A stretch of DNA of 64,000 bases from Rhipicephalus microplus (taxonomy: Eukaryota > Arthropoda > Arachnida > Ixodida > Ixodidae), in NCBI RefSeq assembly GCF_043290135.1, contig NC_134704.1, positions 25,662,501 to 25,726,500 of the forward strand, read 5' to 3'. How positions within the stretch are numbered: the first letter of the stretch is position 1; every line of letters starts with the position of its first letter. Position numbers and translations under genes: made by a program. The notes under the pieces are model-generated. The model saw only the letters and a list, made by a program, of their open reading frames with translations. It was not told the DNA's origin and did no database searches. Positions 55,505 to 64,000 of the stretch are shown here, in pieces.

Positions 55505-55954
55505 GTAACCCTACTCTTTTCCATGCAGACGCCTGGCGCCATTTAACCTTCGACTGTTGGCAACCTGCTGCGAGGACGGCTGCAAGTGCTCACACGAAAA
55601 GGTGAGATTATCATCTAAGAAGATAACGACGTCTTACTGATATAACTGTTTTAGACAATCGATGCGTAACATCAAATGAAACAGAAAAGAAGTTATTTAA
55701 CGTCTAATAACTGATGATGATTGTTGGGGTTGAACGTCCCGAAACCACCATATGATGATGAGAGACGGCGTAGTGGAGGGCTCCGGAAATTTCGACCACC
55801 TATAGGGTAATTTAACGTGCATCTGAATCTAAGCACACTGGCCCCAAGCGTGGCAGCTTGGGCTAGTTGGTATGGCATGACGATAGTTATAGCGCGAGAA
55901 CAAAACGACGACACAGAGACAAGAAGGACACGAAGGACACGAGCGCTAACTTGC

Positions 55955-57036
55955 AACTGAGTGCGCGAGATTTTCTTGACCTGGTTTCGCTGTACCTTAC
56001 CTCTACTTTCGTTCAATGGAATGATTGCATTTATCTACAGAAAAAGGGTGTTTCAATTGGCTCATGCATGGCACCTCTACTCAGGGATCTTCTATTGGGA
56101 AAAATGGGCAAAAAATTGCAGAAAAAGTAAGAAGGCTCGCATGTCGTCAAAGTATTCAGATACGTGGATGATTTCTTGGTTGTTTTAAATTGTAATTCTT
56201 CTATGTTACACTCAATTGCGACTCAAACAATAGGTGTGCTCGAAGATTGTTTAAGGCCTCTTGTGTTGACGCATGAAATGCCCGAGAATGACAAGTTACG
56301 CTTTTTGGATTTAAGACTGTCTTTTATCTCACAGCACATCTGTTGGTGTTATGAACCACGTGCGCAGAAACCTCTGCTTCCTTTTTCTTCCGCTCACAGC
56401 AAGTTGGTTAAGCGAGGCATAGCACGAACCTGTCTTGAGAATGCCTTAATTAGGTCGTGCGCCCACAATATCTCTGCGAGCTTCAAAGCTCAAGTTTCCC
56501 GGCTTAAGGCTTCAGGTTTCCCCGAGGCGGTTATCGCTTCCGTTGCTGAGACTATCCTGCGGACTAATAAGGCAGAGCAGAGACAGCGACAGAATCCGAG
56601 CAACACGGATATAGAGCGTGAAAGGATAGCCGTGATTCCATACAAACACCAGATATCGCACAGGCTCAAGAAAATCGGGAAACGAGTTGGAGTTCGTGTC
56701 CTGTTCTCGGTACCTTTCAAATTAATCAGCCTCACCAAATCTACAAACCCCCTGAAAACGCAGTCATCAACGGAATGCAGAGTTCAACATAGAAACAGGT
56801 ATGCGGCATGCTCCCGGGAAGTTGTCTATAGGACCCCTCTTTCATGCGGTGCTTGTTATGTCGGAACGACCGGAAGGTGTCTGAATGATCGGCTGAGCTA
56901 GAGGCTAACAATGTTAGAAACGGGAAAGATGGTTTTCTTGCTCAGCACTGCGCTGAGTGCACTTGTGTGCCCCTTTTCAAGAACACAGCGATGCTGTACA
57001 AGCACAAAGATGAGCGCACCCGAGTCATTGTCGAGA
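55955..57036 (+). pseudogene. Penelope-like reverse transcriptase / GIY-YIG endonuclease remnant
   Basis: Penelope-like elements couple a reverse transcriptase to a C-terminal GIY-YIG endonuclease. The first part holds the RT block GVSIGSCMAPLL; after a frameshift near 56130 comes RYVDDFLVV, the catalytic Asp-Asp motif. The 246-codon stretch from 56164 continues through the thumb/linker to VVYRTPLSCGACYVGTTGRC, the GIY-YIG core. A stop and another frameshift near 56901 follow, after which a Cys/His-rich segment (LAQHCAECTCVPLF) can be read up to 57036. The last segment of the protein is displaced to 62193. It is broken in at least two places and inactive. Confidence 0.85.
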
Positions 57037-57180
57037 AGTGTGGCAGCTTGGGCTAGTTGGTATGGCATGACGATAGTTATAGCGCGAGAACAAAACGACG
57101 ACACAGAGACAAAGAGGACAGGTGTTTTTCGTGTCCTCCTTGTCTCTGTGTCGTCGTTTTGTTCTCGCGCTATAGCAATC
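57036..57180. mobile_element. 145-bp hairpin insertion made of Penelope terminal sequence
   Basis: Arms of about 50 bp (57067-57119 and 57132-57184) are nearly perfect inverted copies of the Penelope-like terminus found at 55851-55920. The insertion is flanked by GTCATTGTCGAG at 57024-57035 and GTCATTGTTGAG at 57181-57192, a 12-bp duplication with one difference. It interrupts the endonuclease coding frame. Confidence 0.75.
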
Positions 57181-57197
57181 GTCATTGTTGAGGCCGC

Positions 57198-57876
57198 TGT
57201 TACGAACGACGGACCGATCCCGCCGAAGCCACCACTGTTGCGAAAGACGGCGACGCCAACACGGCCCCGAAGGCGCCACTGCTTCCAACTCCGCCGGGAA
57301 GGTCACCAGCCGTTTGGTAGCGTATGTTTATCAGCTCGCGACTGCTTCTGCGCAGAGCTGATAAGACGAGCGGACGAGACGACGGTGAGTTAAACAAGGT
57401 TTATGTACAGCATATATACAGAGGCGTTACAATTTCGGCACTGGGGCCGACAGAGACTCGAAGAGCCGAGCTCTCCTCTCTAACACATAGGTCAGCTTTT
57501 CGCCTAAGACCGCTGACTCACACACATGTCGGCTCTCCGACATGGGGACTCCTCTCTCGTAGGACTGCCGATCGCGACGCGCCGCAGGGCTTCTTTTATT
57601 TACACCGGGTCCAACCAAAATGTCCAATCAGAAGCGCCGCTGGTCGTCAGGGCAGATTCCTCCAATGGGGGCCGCCGCGCCATGCGTCAGACCACCAGAC
57701 ACGCGGACGCCGGCTCGCTGTCACGTGCGCAGCTGACTCACTGCACATGGGCCAGAGGGGCGCCGCGCGTGTTCACGCCGTCGAGGTGATCGCGCCAGGC
57801 GGACTGCGGGCTGGCCTTGACCCAGATTGCCTTTTTCCGAGGCACGGACGTTTGACGGGGACTCGCTGGCATAACA
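57198..57876 (-). repeat. Left (3') LTR of the element at 57198-62190
   Basis: 679 bp. Long open frames on plus here (from 57324) are non-coding by-products shared with the right LTR. Confidence 0.9.
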
Positions 57877-58684
57877 GCACCCCCGCCGCCAGACAATGCA
57901 CCGGAAAGACGAGCTGCTTCCACGGGGCTCGGATGTCAGGTGCGCTCGTTCGCCAGGTCCCTCCAGGTTCGCCTCCAGGGCCATGGGGAGAATACAGCTC
58001 CAGACTGTTCCGGGAACACATCTCATTTTTGACGACGGATCCCAGCTCCACTGGCTTGTCGCCACAACTTGCTGACCAGCTTCACTCGTCTCTTCTGACC
58101 ATCTTCGGTTTCAGCACTTGTCGATGGTTCTGCAACTTGCTAAGAACGGTTCGACAACAGACAACACACGACACACGCAAGTGCCTTCGGTCACCCGACA
58201 GAACACCAGACAAAGTATAGTACAACATATACCTATCTACGTGTCTATCGGAATTTTGTTCCCTCTACATCAAGAGGCACATGTGGGACACAAGACTCTT
58301 AAAATGACAACTCAATTTTTTTTTCCACGTACAACAACGTAACGAATTAGAATACCACATAAAGTTGGCCCCTTGAGATCACTCTCAACGAGAGCGCTCA
58401 GCCCAGGTCGTGATGAGGTCAAAATTTTGCCCCGAATTGCCAGCCAGAAAACCGAAAGGTTGAGAAGGTACTAACTAAACGCACTGCTCAATGCACCTGC
58501 ATTAACGTTTACCTTTCCTTTATTTTTTTTTGATAGCGAACGTCAAAGTTGCGCTGTGGAGCAACATGCTCCACTTCAGTAACCGGCCACTTTTAGGCGA
58601 CGATACCTATGCGGCACCAAGAGCGGCTCACACTTTCGACGTTGCACAGGGGAACAACGATACGGCTTGCTACTGATTGACTCC
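57877..58684 (-). other. Non-coding interior next to the 3' LTR
   Basis: 0.8 kb between the stop of the gag/pol frame and the 3' LTR. No reverse transcriptase, RNase H or envelope coding was recognised. Confidence 0.5.
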
Positions 58685-60382
58685 TCACCGCTGAGCTCGA
58701 CATCGTGTTCGATCACTCGTGTTTCCGGGGCGGTCCGAAAACACGTCTTCAAACTCGGAACCAATCTTTCTCAGGTCCGCTTTCTCAGGTCCTCCGTCAC
58801 TTAAGCTAGGCTCTAGGTTCAGCTGTTCCCGGATTACTTTCGATTCCCCTTCAATTACCTCACTAGAACTCAAAATTTCTGCTTCCTCTTCCTTTGAAGC
58901 ATTCAACAACAGATTTACGACCGCTTGATGTTGAACGTATGGTTTCATCAAGTTGTAAATTTTGTCCGGCCGCCTTCCTAATTTCACTTCATAATTGGTA
59001 TCAAAAAGCTTCGATACTACTTTTGCGGGCCCTTCCCAATAAATCTCAAGCCTGTTCCTTTTGTACGGCTGCAGCAGCCTTACCTGATTATCAACTTCAA
59101 AAGCACGCTTCTTCACCGATTTCTCGCAGTGCTCCTTCGACAGCACTTGTGCCGCGTTTTTGTGGCTTTCCACTAGCGCTTCAATCGAGAGATCCTCACT
59201 CTGCTCTCGAATGAGCGTCTCTCGATCAACTCTCGGCAGCTCGCTCCAACTTTCCGCTACAGGCGAGAGCGTTGCAACCCTCTCGCTCTGACTCAATGGC
59301 GCCATGTCGTCTCCCCTTTCTCCGGAAACCGCGCAGCTAGGTTCGGCGACGGGCCGCTCGCGTGACTGCTCACATGACTCATGCGGAAACTTTCCTTTCT
59401 GGGGTTCCGTCGACCCGCCGACAAGGTCACTTGAGAGTTCACCGCATGGAACCAGGTCAAGCTTCCGCGAAAGCTTTCGCGCTTGCGATCGCGTGAGAGC
59501 CATGCACGCTAAGTTGGGGAAGAACGATTTGCCCTGCTCTTCGAGAAGCTGCTCCGAGTTGTTGGAGAAAAGATAAGAAAAACGATCGTTCAGCGCGGCA
59601 GACACAGCCGCTTCGGTGCGAAGCTTACCGAACGGGCCTTCAATGACAACCGTGGCGATTGGTAAGCGAACACTCTGCTCCTCGGCGACTTGCCTGATCC
59701 ACGCGCATTCTCCTGTGAAGTCATCCGGAGACACCAATGAAGGATGGACAACGTCCATGGTTGCCGCTGAGTCTCTAAGTGCTCGGCACGTTTTCTCATT
59801 CACCCTAATTTCTTGGAGATACGGCTCCAACAACCGCATGTTTTTTTCTGATTCTCGGATTGTTGCGAAGGCAAATTTTTCCTGACAGTTTCTCGCGATG
59901 TGTCCTTCTTTTTTGCAGTTGTAGCAGATTAGCGGCTTCCGTTTATTTTCCGATTCAAATGCCTGTGTGGTAGAAACCTCACTCGATCTCTCCGCTTCTG
60001 TTTGCCCTTCCCCTACACCGTCCTTCGTAAGAGACGGGTCCTTTTTGAAATTACGGTGCGGAGCGGGTTTCCGTTGATCAGGTTTCTTTGAAAAGCCCTC
60101 TTTTCTTTCATCCTTTTCAACGCGCACTGCCCTGCTATGCAACTTTCGGCGAGTATAATACTCCTCAGCTAACTCTGCTGCCTTGTTTAGCTGTACTTCA
60201 CCAAGTTTGTCCTGCAGCCAAAGTTTGACATCCTCCTCGATGCAGCGGTAGAATTGCTCCAATGCAACGCATTCCACCACTTTATCGCGGTCGTCATAAA
60301 CACCTTCGCCCTTGAGCCATTCAATCAAATCGGCTTTAAGACGAAACGCGAAGTCAACGTGAGTCATTCTCCTTTTTAGCAT
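58685..60382 (-). pseudogene. Gag C-terminal / zinc knuckle / protease frame fused to integrase and RT remnants
   Basis: 565 codons from the ATG at 60382, but the frame really continues gag from the upstream frame after a frameshift. Residues 1-85 are the C-terminal part of a capsid-like domain; 153-166 is a CX2CX4HX4C zinc knuckle (CYNCKKEGHIARNC). Residues 199-215 contain DSAAT at the place of a retroviral-type protease DSGA motif, with Gly replaced. Residues 296-303 (ALTRSQAR) and 388-400 are linker. Residues about 428-485 match the C-terminal domain of a Gypsy integrase (NRLEIYWEGPAKVV, IYNLMKPYV). Residues 536-555 (DLRKIGSEFEDVFSDRPG) match the leader just before a Gypsy reverse transcriptase. 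The integrase core and the reverse transcriptase proper are missing. Confidence 0.8.
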
Positions 60383-61166
60383 ACCGGAACCTTTGCCTGA
60401 AAGCCTCGGGTGACAACTTATAACGTCTCAAGAGCACTTCCTTAACCTCGTCATAGCTCTCAAACGCTTCCCTCGACAAGCAAGTTATCGCGTCGGACAC
60501 TTCGCCGGGAAGAAGAGCTAGCAGGTTCCGCGCCCAAAGAGACTGCTCCAAAGCATTTCGCTCACAGACGTGTTCAAACTTGACGAGATACTTCGCCATG
60601 TCCTCGCCTACTACGAACGGTGGCAGTTGATCCCGAATTCTAATACCGCTGACCTGAATCGTCGGAGAAGCTGCGCTAGGCGCCTGCGAACACTGTAGGA
60701 TTGCCAATTCTATTCGTTTCATCTCGAGGCGCTCCTGTCTCTCGGCCTCCTCGCGACGTTCGCGCCTTTCAGCTTCTTCACGTTCGCGAGCTTCGCGCCT
60801 TTCAGCTTCTTCGCGTTCGTGAGCTTCGCGCCTTTCAGCTTCTTCGCGAGCTTCGCGCCTTTCAGCCTCCTCACGTTCGCGAGCTTCTCGCCTTTCAGCC
60901 TCCTCACGTTCGCGAGCTTCTCGCCTTTCTTTACGTTCGCGAGCTTCTCGCCTTTCAGCTTCTTCACGTTCGCGAGCTTCTACTTCTCGCCTTTCAGCCT
61001 CCTCACGGCGTGCTTTAATATCCACCCAGGCCTCATCGACTTCCTCAGCCGACACTCCCTCATCCTTCATGATCTCAAGGATCGCTTGCTTTCGTTTCGC
61101 ACGGCCCAAAGTAATGCCGAGTTCCTCACAAATTTCGATGAGTTCCTTCACTTTAAGGTTCTCCAT
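60354..61166 (-). pseudogene. Gag N-terminal frame with EAERREAR repeats
   Basis: It starts at the ATG at 61166 soon after the 5' LTR. Residues 1-50 are helical and SAP-like (LKVKELIEICEELGITLG). Residues about 53-145 are a highly charged Glu/Arg coiled coil made of imperfect EREEAERREAR units. From about 165 a capsid-like domain begins (FVVGEDMAKYLVKFEHVCER, LLALLPGEVSDAI). The frame ends at 60354 in the middle of that domain and overlaps the next frame by 29 bases, so a frameshift splits gag. The element could not make full-length gag unless ribosomes shift there. Confidence 0.75.
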
Positions 61167-61471
61167 CGTTCACACTAGCCTCTTGCTGTTTGCCCCTGTT
61201 AACAATTTACTTGCCGTACCCACTATAAGTCAACTAGCAAGACGCGCAAGCAATTTTTCACTCTCCCGTGTTTACCCCCTCCGCATTAACTTTGGTTTCA
61301 AAGCACTTCGACTTTGCTTGAAACGATCAAAGCTCACTCTAATGCTTCACACAGCCCTTCTCTAAACTACTACAACCTGAGCTAGAGTAGTCTGGTGAAC
61401 TGAGGGGAAAACATCAGGCACTCACCGCATCGATGTCGCTGACGCCGGCCGATCCCGCAGCTGCCAACCAC

Positions 61472-62190
61472 TGTTACGAAGCCACCTCCGTGATCCCACC
61501 GCTGCCACCACTGTTGCGTACGACGGACCGATCCCGCCGAAGCCACCACTGTTGCGAAAGACGGCGACGCCAACACGGCCCCGAAGGCGCCACTGCTTCC
61601 AACTCCGCCGGGAAGGTCACCAGCCGTTTGGTAGCGTATGTTTATCAGCTCGCGACTGCTTCTGCGCAGAGCTGATAAGACGAGCGGACGAGACGACGGT
61701 GAGTTAAACAAGGTTTATGTACAGCATATATACAGAGGCGTTACAATTTCGGCACTGGGGCCGACAGAGACTCGAAGAGCCGAGCTCTCCTCTCTAACAC
61801 ATAGGTCAGCTTTTCGCCTAAGACCGCTGACTCACACACATGTCGGCTCTCCGACATGGGGACTCCTCTCTCGTAGGACTGCCGATCGCGACGCGCCGCA
61901 GGGCTTCTTTTATTTACACCGGGTCCAACCAAAATGTCCAATCAGAAGCGCCGCTGGTCGTCAGGGCAGATTCCTCCAATGGGGGCCGCCGCGCCATGCG
62001 TCAGACCACCAGACACGCGGACGCCGGCTCGCTGTCACGTGCGCAGCTGACTCACTGCACATGGGCCAGAGGGGCGCCGCGCGTGTTCACGCCGTCGAGG
62101 TGATCGCGCCAGGCGGACTGCGGGCTGGCCTTGACCCAGATTGCCTTTTTCCGAGGCACGGACGTTTGACGGGGACTCGCTGGCATAACA
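61472..62190 (-). repeat. Right (5') LTR of the element at 57198-62190
   Basis: 719 bp, in constant register with the left LTR from about 61527 to the end. Confidence 0.9.
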
Positions 62191-62192
62191 CC

Positions 62193-62294
62193 GCCCAGAT
62201 GGCACGCGAACAGGTGCCTTGCATTAGCAAGCCATCTGTGTCCCTGTCCGAGAAGGAACTAAGGTTCCTCGAAGGTTTCGGTGCGCGCAATTAG
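62193..62294 (+). pseudogene. C-terminal end of the Penelope-like protein, displaced by the LTR insertion
   Basis: Directly after the 4-bp target duplication the frame reads QMAREQVPCISKPSVSLSEKE to a TAG at 62292-62294. This is the usual C-terminal tail of Penelope-like proteins. Placed after the segment ending at 57197, it continues in frame. Confidence 0.8.
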
Positions 62295-62659
62295 TTTATT
62301 ATCTTTACTTTTCTGTTTCGTTTCCTTATAGATTTTTCTTTGCCCTTGCTCTGTGCTTTTGTTTTTGTTTTTGTTTTTCTCTTACTCATGTTCTGCTCTT
62401 TGTGCCATACGGTTTCTTGTCACATGGTTACTGTCTCCTCTATATATTTTCGCGCTTTTCACAATAAACTCAGTTGGAAGTTAGCGCTCGTGTCCTTCTT
62501 GTCTCCGTGTCGTCGTTTTGTTCTCGCGCTATAACTATTGTAATGGCCCCAAGCGTTTCTGCCTCCATCGAAAATGCGTGTGCCGCAGCCGGGATTCAAT
62601 TCCTCAACCTGCGGGTCAGCTGCCGAGTGCATTAGAAACTATAGACCTCCATGGCGAGT

Positions 62660-63150
62660 GTCTGTAACAGATAGCTGAAAGGGCTAATAAATGTCTGGGT
62701 CGAGAAATATTGTTGACGCGGCTATAATTCCACGCCTGCTATAACTCCACGCTAAAATTTGGCTCAAAAGTCTTGACAAGGATTAATTTCCTACTCCTCG
62801 GCTCGCTTCTATATAGCTAAGGAGGGAAGGTGTTGAGGTTCGGTTGCCCCTCGTCGAGTGCTCGGCTGGAGCGCGATGGAAGAGCCGCAGTCCGGTGAAG
62901 AGACGCTTTGTTGCAGGTGTCTGCCCGGGTTGAAGCCCGGACTTTTACATTCAGACAACGTATTTACAACCCTCGGTTCAACAAAGGATCTCCATACACT
63001 TCAATCACACGTGAAGGCTGATATAACCACCGTCAATCGCATCAATACTTTCTTGATGGACAGAGCATTGGAAACGGTGGTGGTGGTAGTGGTTAGAAGA
63101 TAAAAAAGGCACATAATTTCTACCGGTAAATACGTTACAGATTGGTGTCA
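62660..63150. other. Intergenic, nothing recognised
   Basis: It includes a GGT repeat near 63075. An 81-codon plus frame at 62858 has no known motif. Confidence 0.3.
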
Positions 63151-63350
63151 ACGCCTCCTCCAGAAAGATGCCTGCGACATCACACGCTTTCCCATGGGGA
63201 CGGGAGGTTCCTCTTGTCTCCGCGAAGAGCGCTCGCAGCCGACACTAATACTTCCGCTAAATTCGGAAGTGACGCCATCACTGAGGCATGGCTGTGACTG
63301 TGAAAAACTTTGGTCCAACGCAGACGCTGAGGTTGTCACGCGTCACCCGG

Positions 63351-64000
63351 CTACTCCCACGTGGGGACCGGCAGGTCATTGGCCTGACGGCCCTGTCGCG
63401 GACACACTGGGCGGCCAGGATTTGGTTTTGAGGTTCTGGGCTGTGCAGAAGCGCATCCCACTCGGGTTTGCTGTAAATCGGTCCAAGCGACCCACACTCT
63501 CTGAGCATGTGTGCTAATGTAGCGGTCTGCCCGCAAGCGGCGCAGGTGGCATCGGGGAATTGTGCGGATAAATTGCATTTAGGTATGCTAACGACGGGTA
63601 CGAATGGGTTTGAAGTAAGCGCAACGAGACGGCCTGTGCTCTATCGACTTTCGTATGTGGCATTGGGAATGCCCGCCTTGCCATGTAGTAATACTTGGTA
63701 ATCTGGTTGTGTATAGTAGGTGTGTCTTCATGTCCCACGTCGTCGGCACTGGAGCCGTCACCCAGGTCGAGAGCAGCGCGGTCAGTGAGCGCGCGCGCTG
63801 CTGTGTGGGCCGACTTGTTCGGGTTCAGTGCAACGCCATTGACGGAGCCGACATGCGCGGGGAACCAATATATGGTGTGAGGGACAATCGTATCGCTGGT
63901 GAAGCTGTTCAAGATCCTGGCTGCATGTGTTGATATGCGGCCCTTTTAAAAGAAAGGCTCTGACTGCGGATTTGGAGTCGCTGTACACCTCTTCGCTCCG
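63351..64000 (-). mobile_element. 3' end of a LINE with RNase H domain, running off the window
   Basis: On minus the sequence reads from the window edge: YSDSKSAVRAF (RNase H, second catalytic-Asp strand), then WFPAHVGSVNGVALNPNKSAH (the HxG motif region of non-LTR RNase H), then LLQTHSYPSLAYLNAIYP. The end of the frame (PEWDALLHSPEPQNQ, LPVPTWE) is typical of arthropod I-group LINEs. Parts lie in different frames (63988-63782, 63912-63514, 63578-63351), so there are frameshifts and the copy is dead. 63150-63350 is probably its 3' UTR. The 5' part is beyond the window. Confidence 0.75.

Larger units (their letters stand above)
57198..62190 (-). mobile_element. Young Ty3/Gypsy-like LTR retrotransposon, minus strand, internally deleted
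   Basis: Two direct repeats of about 0.7 kb (57198-57876 and 61472-62190) begin TGTTAC and end ATAACA as read on plus. CCGC is duplicated at 57194-57197 and 62191-62194. Coordinates of the two copies stay exactly 4314 bases apart over at least 550 bp with identical conceptual translation, so the copies are essentially identical and the insertion is recent. The right LTR keeps about 40 bp (after 61480) that the left lacks. A TGG-starting segment inside the right LTR and a G-rich tract (GGCGGCGGGGGTGC) before the left one fit primer and polypurine sites on minus. The interior codes for gag and protease, with fragments of integrase and reverse transcriptase. Confidence 0.92.
55851..62543 (+). 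mobile_element. Penelope-like element, 5'-truncated, inserted in a SINE and itself interrupted
   Basis: It is flanked by a perfect 12-bp target duplication, TGGCCCCAAGCG (55839-55850 and 62544-62555). Its ends are inverted copies: GCGCGAGAACAAAACGACGA near 55890 against TCGTCGTTTTGTTCTCGCGC near 62505-62530, with GAGCGCTAACTTGCAACTGA against TCAGTTGGAAGTTAGCGCTC. Coding remnants at 55955-57036 and 62193-62294 are of Penelope type. Without the later insertions it would be about 1.5 kb, so the reverse-transcriptase N-terminal half is missing. Confidence 0.85.
55722..62660 (-). mobile_element. tRNA-derived SINE (Ruka-like), copy 7, split by a Penelope-like insertion
   Basis: The tail half lies at 55722-55850 (TTGGGGTTGAACGTCCCG, CCACCATATGATGATGAGAG, TCCGGAAATTTCGACCACC) and the head half at 62544-62660 (TTTCTGCCTCCATCGAAAATG, GCCGGGATTCAATTCC, CTGCGGGTCAGCTGCCGAG). 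Both are on minus and in register, with GGCCCCAAGCG present at the end of one half and the start of the other. The 6.7 kb in between is a later insertion. Confidence 0.85.

Noticed and set aside
57324..58220. 298-codon plus-strand frame repeated at 61638-62294
   Set aside because: Both copies lie mostly in the LTRs, in antisense, and share sequence only because the LTRs are duplicates. The composition is that of GC-rich non-coding DNA.

Overview
The window is nuclear DNA of an arthropod, most probably a metastriate hard tick. Genes are split by introns with GT/AG borders, and intergenic and intronic DNA is full of retroelements. Seven copies of a tRNA-derived SINE closely resemble the Ruka family described from Rhipicephalus. 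There is also a Penelope-like element with a GIY-YIG domain, RTE-type and RNase H-bearing LINEs, Ty3/Gypsy-like LTR elements and foldback MITEs. Species assignment is an inference; no prokaryotic features (operons, CRISPR) are present.

Layout. 1-7.5 kb: intronic or intergenic DNA holding the likely last exon of a plus-strand gene (3413-3496, poly(A) signal 3634) and a foldback element (4671-5061). 7.5-12.3 kb: a complete four-exon minus-strand gene of the SH3BGR thioredoxin-fold family with a long Glu-rich tail. 12.8-22.8 kb: repeat country, with a 5'-inverted RTE LINE, tandem and inverted repeats, long AT microsatellites, perfect hairpins and three SINEs. 23.1-26.7 kb: MED24, a Mediator subunit, on plus as one uninterrupted 1004-codon exon. 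28.3-32.4 kb: a minus-strand gene for a secreted, basic, low-complexity protein whose signal peptide is split over an intron. 32.8-37.2 kb: no gene seen, two strong hairpins. 37.7-48 kb: an Argonaute gene (Ago2-like, intact DEDH catalytic tetrad) on minus, with nearly all domains in one 2.7-kb exon and small Gly/Arg-rich N-terminal exons 5 to 7 kb upstream; its large intron carries a SINE and a solo LTR. 48-64 kb: mobile elements, namely a foldback MITE, two SINE types, an LTR retrotransposon with a gag-like frame (51211-55504), and a four-level nest (SINE, Penelope-like element, then a 145-bp hairpin and a young LTR retrotransposon) at 55.7-62.7 kb, ending in a LINE with RNase H that runs off the window.

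The host genes do not form a pathway. Argonaute (small-RNA silencing) lies in DNA rich in transposons and natural hairpins, which are the kind of sequence that yields double-stranded RNA if transcribed, but a link is only a hypothesis. Splice models were made by eye from reading-frame phase and need RNA evidence.
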